Shown here: in pieces, positions 53,021 to 61,577 of the stretch
Numbering within the stretch: the stretch's first letter is position 1
How the letters are laid out: the number at the start of each line of letters is the position of its first letter
Assembly (NCBI GenBank): GCA_030432315.1
Contig: JAUIHM010000007.1
Span: 1 to 61,577, forward strand
Direction: 5' to 3'
Length of the DNA: 61,577 nt
Origin: Alphaproteobacteria bacterium
GTDB taxonomy: Bacteria > Pseudomonadota > Alphaproteobacteria > Rhodobacterales > Rhodobacteraceae
Notes under the pieces: generated by a model
Seen by the model: the letters and a program-made list of their open reading frames with translations, nothing else
Told to the model about the DNA's origin: nothing
The model's database searches: none
Made by a program: the position numbers and the translations under genes

Positions 53021-54387
53021 GACGGGTTCTGGCCTGTGCGCTGGCTTTCGGGCTGGCGGGGAGTGCCGGGGCGGATACGGTTGCGGAGGTGTTTCCGGAC
53101 GGGATTCCCTATCCGTTCGAGCGGGTACTTGAGCGGCTGGAGGAGATCGCAGGGCCGGAGAATGTCAAGACCGCGCTGGTCCCCTTCGGGCGGTCGCTGC
53201 AGCGGTTCGCGGCGGCGCCCGACTATCTGGCATCGCCCCGGATCGTGGTGGCGGTGACGGGAGATCGCGCGGCGGGGCCGATGGATGTGCGGATCGCTGA
53301 CCGGCTGTTTTTCGGGTTTCAGCCGGCGGCGGAGGTGCTTGAGATCATTGCGTTCGACGACGGTTTCGGCCGGTTCAGGTTCCGCGAAGTGGTCGGCTAC
53401 GGCACCGGCGGGGCCCTGAGCGTTGCCGAGCGGGACATCTGCACCGCCTGCCATCAGGGCGGGGGGCCGATATTCGCGCGGCCGCTCTGGTCGGAAACCA
53501 ATGCCAATCCGATGATCGCGGCGGCGCTGCTTGTGCCGGAAGCGGGGTTTCACGGCGTGGCGCGGCGCGCGAGCGTTGATGACTTGGCGGCGATTGACGC
53601 CTCGGTGGACCGGGCGGCGCGGCTGCAACTGGCTGAAGCGGTCTGGGACGGATGCGGCGATGCGGTCTGTCGGTCGGATCTGCTGATTGCGGCGCTGCGC
53701 GGGCTGCTGACCGGGGCATTTGACGACGGCGGGCTGTCGGGGACCTGGCCGGAGGTGACCGTCATTTCGCCGGATATTGCCAACCGCGATCCCCTGATGG
53801 AGTTGGCCGGGGCGGATCCGGGGAATTTTGACGATGCGGCGGATGTGCAGAACCCGGAACTGGCGCGTGCACCGATGGTGATCTGGCGGGCGCAGGACGG
53901 CGTCGCGGCGACGCTGGCGGAATGGTTTTCCGAAGGAGATGCGGCGTGGATCGAGGCGCGGCTGGCGGGGTCGGCGGCGCGGCGCGCAATTCTGGCGCTT
54001 CCCTGTGTTGTTGAGGCGCGCGCGGGCGAGCAGCGGTTCGACTGTGGCTCGGAGCGGTCGCACTGGTCGGGTTTTGTCGACGGTAACGGGCGTGGGCGGT
54101 TGGAGGCGGTGACGGTCCAGGGCAGGCCGGTCCCGGGGCGGCTGGACCTCGCGGCAACGAATTTGGCCGGGACGTTCGCGGTGATCCGGCACGGGCGTCC
54201 GGCGCGGCTGGGCGACGGGAGGCGGATCGACGCGCTGAAACTCGGCGCGGATCAGGCGCGCCTGGTGCTGGTGGAGGATTTTCTCCGGCTTGAGCAGGGC
54301 CTGCGGGCGGCAGTGATGCCGGAGCGGTTTGACCGGCGGGCGGTTCTGCGGCTGGTGGGGCAGGTTCTGGAGGCGGCAGATGGATGA
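53017..54387 (+). CDS. exported monohaem cytochrome c-like protein
   Basis: A 456-residue exported protein, signal peptide about 1-19 (LACALAFGLAGSAGA). One haem motif CTACH at 142-146 followed by QGGGPIFARPLWSETNANP, a block seen in uncharacterised bacterial proteins. The rest is Ala/Arg-rich without known domains. ATGA coupling to the upstream gene and an 8-bp overlap with the downstream gene bind it into the operon. Confidence 0.72.
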   Translation: MRRVLACALAFGLAGSAGADTVAEVFPDGIPYPFERVLERLEEIAGPENVKTALVPFGRSLQRFAAAPDYLASPRIVVAVTGDRAAGPMDVRIADRLFFGFQPAAEVLEIIAFDDGFGRFRFREVVGYGTGGALSVAERDICTACHQGGGPIFARPLWSETNANPMIAAALLVPEAGFHGVARRASVDDLAAIDASVDRAARLQLAEAVWDGCGDAVCRSDLLIAALRGLLTGAFDDGGLSGTWPEVTVISPDIANRDPLMELAGADPGNFDDAADVQNPELARAPMVIWRAQDGVAATLAEWFSEGDAAWIEARLAGSAARRAILALPCVVEARAGEQRFDCGSERSHWSGFVDGNGRGRLEAVTVQGRPVPGRLDLAATNLAGTFAVIRHGRPARLGDGRRIDALKLGADQARLVLVEDFLRLEQGLRAAVMPERFDRRAVLRLVGQVLEAADG

Positions 54388-55969
54388 GGAACGGTCGTTC
54401 TGGCAGTGTTTCCGGGTCTGGTTTGCGCGGATTTGCGTCGCCCTGGTACTGCTTTCGCTGGCTGGGGGTGTGTTTCTCGGCTGGTATTTCCTGCGCGATG
54501 AAGCGGAGGAATTCGACGATCCGGTGGCGCAGTTCAAATACGGATCGACCGGGGGCGACCGGAATTTCGGTCTGCCCTATGTGATGTGGCAGTCCCTGCC
54601 GGTGCTGTTTGCCGATCTGTTGCCGGAAGGGCGGCAGGATGAGGGCTGGGAGGCATTCGGCTTTCTCTATGAGGAGGATGCGGCTCTCGACCATGTCCGA
54701 CCGGTCGGCACCTCGCTCAGGCGGAACATGGGGATGGACCGGATTTTCCTCAACTGTGCCGGGTGTCATGCGGGCGCGGTGCGGACGGAAGATGAGGGCA
54801 GGCGGCTGATCTATGCGGGGATGCCGTCGAACACCGTCGATCTGTCGGCCTTTCAGACATTTCTGGCGCGGGCGGTGGTGGACGAGCGGTTTTCCGGCGA
54901 GCGGTTCGTGGCCGAGATCGATCACATGGGCCTGGAGATGAATCCGATCAACCGCATGGCGATGAAGTTTATCGCCGTGCCGATCGTGCGCGAGCGGCTG
55001 CTGACCATCGTTGACCGGTTTGAGGATTTTGTGCACCGCGAACCGACCTTCGGGCCGGGGCGGTTCGATACGTTCAATCCGGCAAAGGCGCTGCTGAACT
55101 GGAATTTCAACGATCTCCCTGAGGCGGAACTGATCGGGGTGGTGGATTTCCCGTCCGTGTGGATGCAGGGCCAGAAGGAAGGGATGCAGCTCCACTGGGA
55201 CGGCAACAACACCAAGGTGAGTGAGCGCAACCGGTCGGCGGCGTTCGGCACCGGGGCCACTCCGCCGCTGCTCGACCGGGCATCGCTGGCCCGGATGGAG
55301 GCGTGGCTGGCGGTGGCGGAACCGCCGCGGTTTCAGGACGTTTTTCCGGCGCAGTTCGACGAGGGTCTGGCGGCCGAAGGCAGCGCGATCTACGCGGGCG
55401 AATGTGCTGCCTGTCACGGTCAGCCGCGGGAGTTTCGCGGCGAGAACATCGGCAGCGTGACGCCGATTGACCGGATCGGCACCGATCGGGCGCGTCTGGA
55501 CAATTATACCCGGGATCTGGCGGTCAATCAGAACATGCTCTACGCGGAATATGGCGATGAGCGGTTCCAGACGTTCCGCAAAACCGACGGCTATGCCAAT
55601 GCGCCGCTCGATGGGCTGTGGCTGCGGGCGCCGTATCTGCACAACGGGTCGGTGCCGGACATGGTTGCGCTGCTGTCGCCGCCGGAGGAGCGTCCGGTGA
55701 TGTTTCTGCGCGGGGGCGAGGTTTATGACCCGGCGCGGCTCGGGTTTGTCAGCGATCCGGCGGCGATGGATCCGGCAGAGGCGGCGCGGCTGTTTTGCTA
55801 TGTCACCCACCGCGACGGGATGGCGCAGTGTCCGGCGGCGGTGCCGGAGATGAACGGCACCTGCGATGCGGGCCCGTGCCGGGGCAACGGCAATGGCGGG
55901 CATCTCTACGGCGTCGACCTCAGCGCGCAGGAAAAGCGGGCGTTGATCGAATATCTGAAGACGTTCTGA
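54380..55969 (+). CDS. membrane-anchored RoxA-like diheme cytochrome c (copy 1)
   Basis: A 529-residue protein with one N-terminal helix (about 14-34). Haem motifs are CAGCH (126-130) and CAACH (342-346). The RoxA-like block PLDGLWLRAPYLHNGSVPDM and the ending YGVDLSAQEKRALIEYLKTF mark the diheme-oxygenase/peroxidase superfamily. ATG at 54380 has GGAGG 6 nt upstream and lies inside the previous gene. It is a tandem paralogue of the next gene. No rubber-cleaving activity can be inferred. Confidence 0.82.
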   Translation: MDEERSFWQCFRVWFARICVALVLLSLAGGVFLGWYFLRDEAEEFDDPVAQFKYGSTGGDRNFGLPYVMWQSLPVLFADLLPEGRQDEGWEAFGFLYEEDAALDHVRPVGTSLRRNMGMDRIFLNCAGCHAGAVRTEDEGRRLIYAGMPSNTVDLSAFQTFLARAVVDERFSGERFVAEIDHMGLEMNPINRMAMKFIAVPIVRERLLTIVDRFEDFVHREPTFGPGRFDTFNPAKALLNWNFNDLPEAELIGVVDFPSVWMQGQKEGMQLHWDGNNTKVSERNRSAAFGTGATPPLLDRASLARMEAWLAVAEPPRFQDVFPAQFDEGLAAEGSAIYAGECAACHGQPREFRGENIGSVTPIDRIGTDRARLDNYTRDLAVNQNMLYAEYGDERFQTFRKTDGYANAPLDGLWLRAPYLHNGSVPDMVALLSPPEERPVMFLRGGEVYDPARLGFVSDPAAMDPAEAARLFCYVTHRDGMAQCPAAVPEMNGTCDAGPCRGNGNGGHLYGVDLSAQEKRALIEYLKTF

Positions 55970-55981
55970 AGGGGGAACGCA

Positions 55982-57469
55982 ATGGCACGGCATGGGAATG
56001 GGACCAACTGGCCGCTCCTGATCGGGCGGATCGTCGCGGTGCTGATGGTGCTGGGTATCGCGGGGGGTGTTTATGCGTATTACACCGTGTTTCGCGAGGT
56101 GGCGCAGGTGCCGTGCGGCGACGTCGAACCGGACCGGCGCGCCGACCTCTGTGCCGACGACGCGGAGGAGCGGTTCAAATACGGCTCGGTGGGCGCGGAA
56201 TGGGAGCTGGGCGTGCCGTATCCGATCTTCCACGTGCTGCCACGGGTGTTTGCCGATCTGATGCCGGGTCCGGGCGGGTACGCGGCCTTTGGCCTGCCCT
56301 GGGAGGAGGGGCGGGAACTTCCGGTGGGGTTCTCCAAAAAGACGGTCGGGTTTCCCCGGGTGACGCAGACCTGTGCGATCTGTCATGCGGCGCAGTATCG
56401 GACTTCGCCGGATGCGGCGCCGGTGATCGTGCCGACCGGACCGTCGCATACCACCAACGCGATGGCGTTTCTCGATTTCCTCGAAGCTGCCGCCAACGAT
56501 CCGCGATGGTCCGCCGAGGGGATGATGCCGGAAATTCAGCGCAATTTCGATCTGCGGCTGGATGAACAGCTGATCTACCGGTTCGTGATCCTACCGATTG
56601 CCAAGAAACGCGTGCTGGAACAGGCGGCGGATTTTGCCTGGATGCATGCGGAGGGGCGGCCGGCCTGGGGTCCGGGGCGGGACGGGCCGTTCAACCTGAC
56701 CAAGTTCAACCTGCTGGGGCTGCCCGATGACGGGACGGTCGACAATGCGGATTTTCCGTCGATCTGGAATGCCGGTCTGCGCGAGGGGCAGTCGATGAAC
56801 TGGGCGGGGGAAACCCAGGATCCGCTGGCGGTCTATATCGATTCGGCGCTGGGGCTCGGTTCGCCGCCCGACGAGGTGACGGACTACATGATCGAAACGC
56901 GCGAATACCTGCGGGCGAAACAGCCGCCGGAGTATCCCTATGCGATTGACGCGGCGCTGGCGGCACAGGGCGAGCCGGTGTGGCAGGCGGAATGCGCGTC
57001 ATGTCATGCGGAGGGCGGCGCCTATTACGGACGGTCGGTGCCGGTGGGGGAAGTGGGCACGGACCGGATGCGGTTCGATGCCTGGCAGCAGGAACATGCG
57101 GATGCCACCAATGCGCGCGCGGCAGAGATCGGCGTGAGCCGCAAGGACATGGTCAAGGATGTGGGTTACGTCGCCCAGCCGCTTGACGGGATCTGGCTGC
57201 GGGCACCCTATCTGCACAACGGATCGGTGCCGAACCTCGAGGCGCTGCTCTCTCCGCCGGAGACCCGCCCCGAGGTGTTCTGGCGGGGCTGCGACATCTA
57301 TGATCCCGGCCCGGTCGGATTTCGCTCCGGACCGGCGGATGAGGATTGCCCGAGGGCCTGGCGGATCGACACGTCGCTGCCCGGTGAGGGCAATGGCGGC
57401 CACGACTACGGCACCGATCTGGGCGAAGAGGACCGGCTGGCGCTGATCGAGTACCTCAAGACGTTCTAG
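55982..57469 (+). CDS. membrane-anchored RoxA-like diheme cytochrome c (copy 2)
   Basis: A 495-residue protein with an N-terminal helix (about 12-34). Haem motifs are CAICH (131-135) and CASCH (338-342). Blocks shared with copy 1: ERFKYGSVG, PLDGIWLRAPYLHNGSVPNL, YGTDLGEEDRLALIEYLKTF. Spacing between haems (207 residues) is close to copy 1 (216). Last gene of the operon; a hairpin follows 22 bp after the stop. Confidence 0.82.
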   Translation: MARHGNGTNWPLLIGRIVAVLMVLGIAGGVYAYYTVFREVAQVPCGDVEPDRRADLCADDAEERFKYGSVGAEWELGVPYPIFHVLPRVFADLMPGPGGYAAFGLPWEEGRELPVGFSKKTVGFPRVTQTCAICHAAQYRTSPDAAPVIVPTGPSHTTNAMAFLDFLEAAANDPRWSAEGMMPEIQRNFDLRLDEQLIYRFVILPIAKKRVLEQAADFAWMHAEGRPAWGPGRDGPFNLTKFNLLGLPDDGTVDNADFPSIWNAGLREGQSMNWAGETQDPLAVYIDSALGLGSPPDEVTDYMIETREYLRAKQPPEYPYAIDAALAAQGEPVWQAECASCHAEGGAYYGRSVPVGEVGTDRMRFDAWQQEHADATNARAAEIGVSRKDMVKDVGYVAQPLDGIWLRAPYLHNGSVPNLEALLSPPETRPEVFWRGCDIYDPGPVGFRSGPADEDCPRAWRIDTSLPGEGNGGHDYGTDLGEEDRLALIEYLKTF

Positions 57470-57490
57470 GCGGCCTGCCGAAGGCCTGCC

Positions 57491-57526
57491 GCGGCCCGGT
57501 CATTCGGTTTCGGAATGACGGGCCGC
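57491..57526 (+). terminator. strong hairpin after the cytochrome operon
   Basis: GCGGCCCGGTCATTC (57491-57505), 7-nt loop, GAATGACGGGCCGC (57513-57526): a 14-bp stem with one bulged G. It lacks a T run. It lies 22 bp after the stop of copy 2. Confidence 0.6.
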
Positions 57527-57609
57527 ACAAACCATCAATTGTCATTGCCGTCCGGCGAAGGCAGTCTGTCCGGCGTGCGTTGATGCTATTTGGAGGCGTT
57601 CGGTCCGGC

Positions 57610-58275
57610 ATGTACAGAATCATCATATCCCAGAAGGCGTATTCCAGCTGGTCGATGCGCGGCTGGCTGCTGCTGGATGCGTTCGGGCTTCCCTATGAGG
57701 AGGTGTTCGTCCCGCTCTATGATCCGGCGTTCGAGGCGATGAAGGCAGACAAGGCACCGGCGCGGACCGTGCCGATCATCGAGTGGGAGGAGGAGGACGG
57801 ATTCCAGCGGCGGGTCTGGGACAGTATCGCCATCGCGGAAACCCTTGCGGAACGCCATGCCGGCGCCGGCCACTGGCCGATCCACCCGCTCAACCGGGCG
57901 GTGGGCCGGGTTCTGGCGGCGGAAATGCATTCGGGGTTCACGGCGCTGCGATCCGCCTGCCCGATGAACCTGCATCGGGACAATGTGCCGCTGAAGACCG
58001 TGTCGGGCGAGATCCTGCGGGACGTGGCAAGGGCGGGCGAGCTTTGGGCCTGGGCGATTGAGCGGGCCGGGGGACCGTGGCTGGCCGGTTCGGAATTCTC
58101 GGCGGCGGACGCCTTCTATGCGCCTCTGGCAACGCGGCTGAAGAGCTACGGGCTGTTTTCGCGCAGTACCGAGGCGTATGCCACCCGGCTTCTGGAACAC
58201 GAAAGCGTCGCGCGATGGGTGGAGCAGGCGCAGAAGGACCCGCAGCGGCTGGCGGTCTATGACGACATAGAGTGA
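57610..58275 (+). CDS. glutathione S-transferase family protein
   Basis: A 221-residue GST. N-terminal thioredoxin-like part: ISQKAYSSWSMRGWLLLDAFGLPYEEVFVPLYDP, then TVPIIEWE and WDSIAIAETLAERH. C-terminal part: RSACPMNLHRD, PWLAGSEFSAADAFYAPLATRL. The SxxSWSxR pattern marks this subgroup. ATG at 57610 chosen by alignment with family starts; GGAGG lies 13 nt upstream, and ATG at 57583 is an alternative. Substrate unknown. Confidence 0.88.
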   Translation: MYRIIISQKAYSSWSMRGWLLLDAFGLPYEEVFVPLYDPAFEAMKADKAPARTVPIIEWEEEDGFQRRVWDSIAIAETLAERHAGAGHWPIHPLNRAVGRVLAAEMHSGFTALRSACPMNLHRDNVPLKTVSGEILRDVARAGELWAWAIERAGGPWLAGSEFSAADAFYAPLATRLKSYGLFSRSTEAYATRLLEHESVARWVEQAQKDPQRLAVYDDIE

Positions 58276-58359
58276 CCGGCGTGGACAGTTTCCGTTGCGG
58301 TTCTTGCCGGCTTTTGCTTGTGTACCCCGTGCCTGTATCGCAACCGCAGCGGTGGTCCC

Positions 58360-58830
58360 ATGTCTAAAACGCCAAAGGTTCTGTTCGTCTGTCTGGGCAA
58401 CATCTGCCGTTCGCCGATGGCCCAGGGTGCATTCCTGCATGTCGCATCGAAGGCCGGGCTGAAGCTCGAGGCGGATTCCGCCGGTCTGCACGGCTGGCAT
58501 GTGGGCCGCCCGCCCGATCGCCGGTCGCAGGCGGTTGCCCTGAAATACGGCGTCGATATTGGCGACCAGCGGGCGCGGGTGCTGACGCCGGCGGATTTTG
58601 CCGCGTTTACCCACGTCATTGCCATGGACCATGAAATTCTCAGGGCGGTAAAGAAGATGGCCCCCGACCCGGCCCCTGCGGCGGTCAGCCTGTTTCTCGA
58701 TCACGCACCGGGTCGGGCGGGACAGGAAGTGCCCGATCCGTTTTACGGCGACGACGACGGGTTCGAGGCGACCTGGGCCGACGTGATGGAAGGTTCCGAA
58801 GGTCTGATCCGGATCTTTCAGACGGTTTGA
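58360..58830 (+). CDS. low-molecular-weight protein-tyrosine phosphatase
   Basis: A 156-residue phosphatase. The P-loop is VCLGNICRSPMAQG with catalytic Cys11, and the acid motif is PDPFYGDDDGFE. Length is standard. The ATG at 58360 starts SKTPKVLFVC, the typical N-terminus; a longer frame upstream is unlikely. It stands between the GST and the flagellar operon; a GCAGGC/GCCTGC hairpin (58844-58865) follows. Confidence 0.93.
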   Translation: MSKTPKVLFVCLGNICRSPMAQGAFLHVASKAGLKLEADSAGLHGWHVGRPPDRRSQAVALKYGVDIGDQRARVLTPADFAAFTHVIAMDHEILRAVKKMAPDPAPAAVSLFLDHAPGRAGQEVPDPFYGDDDGFEATWADVMEGSEGLIRIFQTV

Positions 58831-58952
58831 CCGCCGACCTGTCGCAGGCTGCGGGCATCGCCTGCCGATCCGGGGGGATTCGGTAGCGGACGGGCGGCCC
58901 GATTAAGGGCGCGGCGCCAATCCGCCGTGTATTTCTCTAAACGACCGCTCAA

Positions 58953-58972
58953 ATTTGGCTCTTTGACCAAAT
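58953..58972. promoter_or_regulatory. inverted repeat upstream of flgF
   Basis: ATTTGG (58953-58958) and CCAAAT (58967-58972) form a perfect 6-bp inverted repeat with an 8-nt spacer, about 77 bp before the flgF start in the only AT-rich part of the gap. Possible activator site of the flagellar operon. No full CtrA (TTAA-N7-TTAA) or sigma-28 site was found. Confidence 0.35.
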
Positions 58973-59048
58973 CTTTACCAGACCGGTCCAGTGTGCCCGT
59001 TGAGCGCGGACTTCCGCGCGGATGAGTGCAGAAAGCTGGAGTGGTAGT

Positions 59049-59777
59049 ATGGATGTTGCAGGCTATGTCGCGCTGACCCGGCAGTCAGGGCTCGACAAGG
59101 AATTGCAGATCGTCGCGAACAATATCGCCAATATCTCCACAACCGGTTACCAGCGCGAAGGCGTGGTGTTCGCGGAAATGGTGCAGATCCTGCCCACCGA
59201 GGGCGGCAGTGTCGCCATGGCGGAGGCGCGCGGACGCTATGCGGACGATTTGCAGGGTGCACTGGTGCCGACCGGCGGCGATCTCGATTTTGCCATCGAA
59301 GGTGACGGGTATTTCATGGTGATGAGCCCTGCCGGCGAGCGGCTGACAAGGGCCGGCGCCTTCACCCGCGACGGAACCGGGCAGGTGACCAGCATGGACG
59401 GCTGGCCACTGCTCGACGAGGGTGGCGGAACCATCATCATTCCGTTCGAAGCGGAAAGAATTGTCCTCGGCCCCGACGGAACGCTCGGTGTCGACGGGGA
59501 GCCGGTTGCAAAACTGGGACTGGTAAAACCGGTCGATGTCACCCAGATCGCCCGCGAGGCCGGCGTGCTGTATAGGGTGGACGGGGCAACCGAGCCGGTT
59601 GAGGAAACCGCCGGCCGGTTCGTCCAGGGGTTTGTGGAACAGTCAAACGTCAACGCGGTGAGCGAGATGGCCCGAATGGTCGCCGTTCAGCGGGCTTATG
59701 AATACGGCCAGAAACTCATGGACCAGGAAGATCAGCGCATTGCCCAGACCGTGAAGGTCCTCGGCAGCCAGACCTGA
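59049..59777 (+). CDS. flgF: flagellar proximal rod protein FlgF
   Basis: A 242-residue rod protein. N-terminal rod motif: GYVALTRQSGLDKELQIVANNIANISTTGYQ; C-terminal motif: VNAVSEMARMVAVQRAYEYGQKLMDQEDQRI. In between, DLDFAIEGDGYFMV and TRAGAFTRDGTGQV. The ATG at 59049 has GGAG 8 nt upstream. First gene of the flgF-flgG-flgA-flgH unit. Confidence 0.93.
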   Translation: MDVAGYVALTRQSGLDKELQIVANNIANISTTGYQREGVVFAEMVQILPTEGGSVAMAEARGRYADDLQGALVPTGGDLDFAIEGDGYFMVMSPAGERLTRAGAFTRDGTGQVTSMDGWPLLDEGGGTIIIPFEAERIVLGPDGTLGVDGEPVAKLGLVKPVDVTQIAREAGVLYRVDGATEPVEETAGRFVQGFVEQSNVNAVSEMARMVAVQRAYEYGQKLMDQEDQRIAQTVKVLGSQT

Positions 59778-59805
59778 TCCCAACCCGTACAGCAGGAGAT
59801 TTAGC

Positions 59806-60591
59806 ATGCGTGCCCTGAATATTGCCGCGACCGGAATGTCAGCCCAGCAGCAGCGTGTGGAAGTGATTTCGCACAACCTCGCCAACATGAGCACCACGGC
59901 CTACAACGCCAGGCGGGCGGAATTCTCCGATCTGCATTACCAGCAGGCGGTACAGCCGGGGTCGGTGACCGCGTCGGACGGCACCATCGTACCGGCGGGC
60001 GTGCAGCTCGGTCTTGGTGTGCGCTCGGCGGCGGTGTCGATGCATGTGGCCCAGGGCTCGCTGACCGAGACCGGCGGCGCATTGGATCTGGCCATCGACG
60101 GCATGGGGTATCTGGAGATCCAGATGCCCGGCGGTGAGCGGGCCTTTACCCGTGACGGCTCGCTGAAGAGCAACGGCGACGGGCAGATCGTGACCTCCGA
60201 CGGCTTTGTGGTTGATCCCGACATCACCATTCCTGAAGACGCCCGCGACATCACCATCAATGCGGACGGCGAGGTCTACGTCTCGTTTCAGGGCGAGGTC
60301 GAATCCCAGCTTCTGGGCCGGTTCAGCCTCGTGACCTTCACCAACGAGAAGGGTCTCGAAGCGTTGGGATCGAACCTCTACCGCGAGACCGAAGCCTCCG
60401 GTCAGCCGAATGTCGGCGATGCCGGTGAGGATGGAAGGGGTATTTTCCGGCAGGGCTATCTGGAAGATTCCAGCGTCGATGCGGTGCGCGAACTGACGGA
60501 TCTGATCGAGGCGCAGCGGGGGTATGAACTGAACGCCAAGGTGATCACCGCCGCCGACCAGATGATGTCCGCGACGGTTCAGATCCGCTGA
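59806..60591 (+). CDS. flgG: flagellar distal rod protein FlgG
   Basis: A 261-residue distal rod protein. It begins MRALNIAATGMSAQQQRVEVISHNLANMSTTAYN and ends SSVDAVRELTDLIEAQRGYELNAKVITAADQMM, both diagnostic. LGVRSAAV and DGMGYLEIQMPGG are in the middle. AGGAG precedes the ATG. Located 28 bp after flgF, 4 bp before flgA. Confidence 0.96.
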   Translation: MRALNIAATGMSAQQQRVEVISHNLANMSTTAYNARRAEFSDLHYQQAVQPGSVTASDGTIVPAGVQLGLGVRSAAVSMHVAQGSLTETGGALDLAIDGMGYLEIQMPGGERAFTRDGSLKSNGDGQIVTSDGFVVDPDITIPEDARDITINADGEVYVSFQGEVESQLLGRFSLVTFTNEKGLEALGSNLYRETEASGQPNVGDAGEDGRGIFRQGYLEDSSVDAVRELTDLIEAQRGYELNAKVITAADQMMSATVQIR

Positions 60592-60595
60592 CGTC

Positions 60596-61030
60596 ATGAG
60601 AACAGGTGCAATTTTCCTTCCGCTGGTCCTGGCGGTGACGGTCGCGGCGCAGAGCGTGCTCGCCGGGACGGTCACCCCGGTCCGGGCAATCCGCAGCCAG
60701 ACCGTCATCGCCGCCGAGGATGTTGAAATCGTCGAGGAAGAGGTGACCGGCGGGCTAGCCGAACTTGCCGATGTGATCGGCAAGGAGGCACGGGTGACAC
60801 TGTATCCGGGCCGGCCAATTCTCGTCGGTCAGGTCGGTGCCCCGGCGGTGGTGGAGCGAAACGCCCTGGTGCGGATGATCTTCCGCGACGGCCCGCTCAG
60901 CATCACCGCCGAGGGGCGGGTGCTCGACCGTGGCGGTGCCGGTGAACGGGTAAGGGTGATGAACCTCGCGTCGCGGCAGATCGTGACCGGTTCGGTGCAG
61001 GACAACGGCGATATTGAGGTGGTGAAATGA
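60596..61030 (+). CDS. flgA: flagellar P-ring assembly chaperone FlgA
   Basis: A 144-residue exported chaperone with signal peptide (FLPLVLAVTVAAQSVLAG). The SAF-like core has TVIAAEDVEIVEEEV, IGKEARVTLYPGRPILVGQVG, RNALVRMIFRDGPLSITAEGRVLDRGGAGERVRVMNLASRQIVTG. This is a short, one-domain FlgA, as in many alphaproteobacteria. Its stop overlaps the flgH start (ATGA). Confidence 0.93.
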   Translation: MRTGAIFLPLVLAVTVAAQSVLAGTVTPVRAIRSQTVIAAEDVEIVEEEVTGGLAELADVIGKEARVTLYPGRPILVGQVGAPAVVERNALVRMIFRDGPLSITAEGRVLDRGGAGERVRVMNLASRQIVTGSVQDNGDIEVVK

Positions 61031-61577
61031 GACTGACACGGGCGGGCATAACCATTCTGGCGGCTGTCGGTCTGACGGCCTGCGGCATTGGAACGCCGCC
61101 GAAAATGACGTCGATCGGTGAAACCAGCGCGGATGCGGGGCCGATCCTGACCCCCGAGCGCGCCGCGATTGCCGTGCCTGCTCCGGAGGCCGCGCGGTAC
61201 GCCTACCAGAACGGATCGCTGTGGAACAACGGTCCGGCAGGGCTGTTGGGTGACCGGCGGGCGCGAACCCTGGGCGACATCCTGACGGTCGAGATTGAGA
61301 TCGATGAGGAGGCCGAGATTCAGAACGAATCCCAGGCGAACCGGCAGGGGGCGCAGAAGGCCAACGTCGATGCGTTTTTCGGCATCAGCAGCAAACTGCC
61401 CGAGTCGATGCAGACTCTCTCGCCGGAACTGGAATTCGGTTCGACTTCGGATTTCAAGGGCAAGGGGTCGGTCAAGCGCTCCGAGAAGATTGCCCTGCGG
61501 GTGGCGGCGACCGTGGTCAACGTTTTGCCGAACGGGCACCTGGTGATTCAGGGCGACCAGGAGGTGCGCGTGAACAA
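61027..61577 (+). CDS. flgH: flagellar L-ring protein FlgH, 3'-truncated by the window
   Basis: The first 183 residues of the L-ring lipoprotein. The lipobox is GLTACG (Cys at about 19). Hallmarks are YAYQNGSLWNNGPAGLLGDRRARTLGDILTVEI, DAFFGISS, FKGKGSVKRSEKIALRVAATVVNVLPNGHLVIQG. The frame is open at the last base. Couples to flgA by ATGA. Confidence 0.95.
   Translation, partial: MRLTRAGITILAAVGLTACGIGTPPKMTSIGETSADAGPILTPERAAIAVPAPEAARYAYQNGSLWNNGPAGLLGDRRARTLGDILTVEIEIDEEAEIQNESQANRQGAQKANVDAFFGISSKLPESMQTLSPELEFGSTSDFKGKGSVKRSEKIALRVAATVVNVLPNGHLVIQGDQEVRVN

Noticed and set aside
53762-56449. 895-codon open frame on the minus strand over the cytochrome operon
   Set aside because: Antisense to genes with clear haem motifs; composition is low-complexity Arg/Pro/His and no domain is seen.
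54380-57469. Rubber oxygenase (RoxA/LatA)
   Set aside because: Only the general diheme/RoxA-like C-terminal block matches; these copies are membrane-anchored and in a different context, so no substrate is assigned.

Overview
The window is a high-GC alphaproteobacterial chromosome segment, most likely Rhodobacterales (roseobacter-like). The housekeeping genes point that way: a FzlA-like GST next to queG, YjbH/YjbF, an IalB-family protein, rlmN, leuC, Tat-exported L,D-transpeptidases and a flgF-flgG-flgA-flgH order. No transposase, integrase, tRNA, rRNA or CRISPR array was recognised. Assignments rest on reading motifs by eye; no database search was run.

Region 1 (1-25309) is an extracellular contractile injection system (eCIS; Afp/PVC-like) split into two convergent gene sets that meet stop-to-stop near 16870. 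The plus-strand set encodes a J-like baseplate protein (5' end may lie outside the window), a small baseplate-associated protein, an Afp12-like baseplate protein, a very long tape-measure protein, an AAA+ ATPase, and an exported 1139-residue protein with peptidoglycan-binding-like and GH18-like regions and three C-terminal membrane helices. The minus-strand set runs from a DUF4255/Afp16 terminator through an unknown protein, one sheath, two tube proteins, a DUF5908-like peptide, a LysM protein, spike, PAAR tip and gp25. A standalone DUF4157 protein (HELGH motif) sits just upstream. The sheath carries an inserted Ig/fibril-like domain and the tape measure carries 13 degenerate repeats. No effector is recognisable inside the window.

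Region 2 (25310-41385) is mostly core: chrA-like transporter, mtgA, fzlA-like GST, queG, TPR protein, SDR protein, YjbH/YjbF envelope pair, a small membrane peptide, two Tat-exported L,D-transpeptidases around a CAP lipoprotein, rlmN, ialB-like, asparaginase II and leuC.

Region 3 (41386-49311) is accessory: two paralogous MFS transporters, a 750-bp gene-free stretch with four 11-bp-phased repeats, tpm, a vWA protein, a marR-MFS-small-peptide operon with a palindrome at the marR start, a decayed DUF1254/DUF1214-type gene and a DUF1801 gene.

Region 4 (49564-57526) is a five-gene operon of exported c-type cytochromes and partners; the last two are RoxA-like diheme paralogues. A hairpin follows it. 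Region 5 (57610-61577) holds a GST, a low-molecular-weight phosphotyrosine phosphatase and the start of a flagellar rod/ring operon, with flgH cut by the window end.
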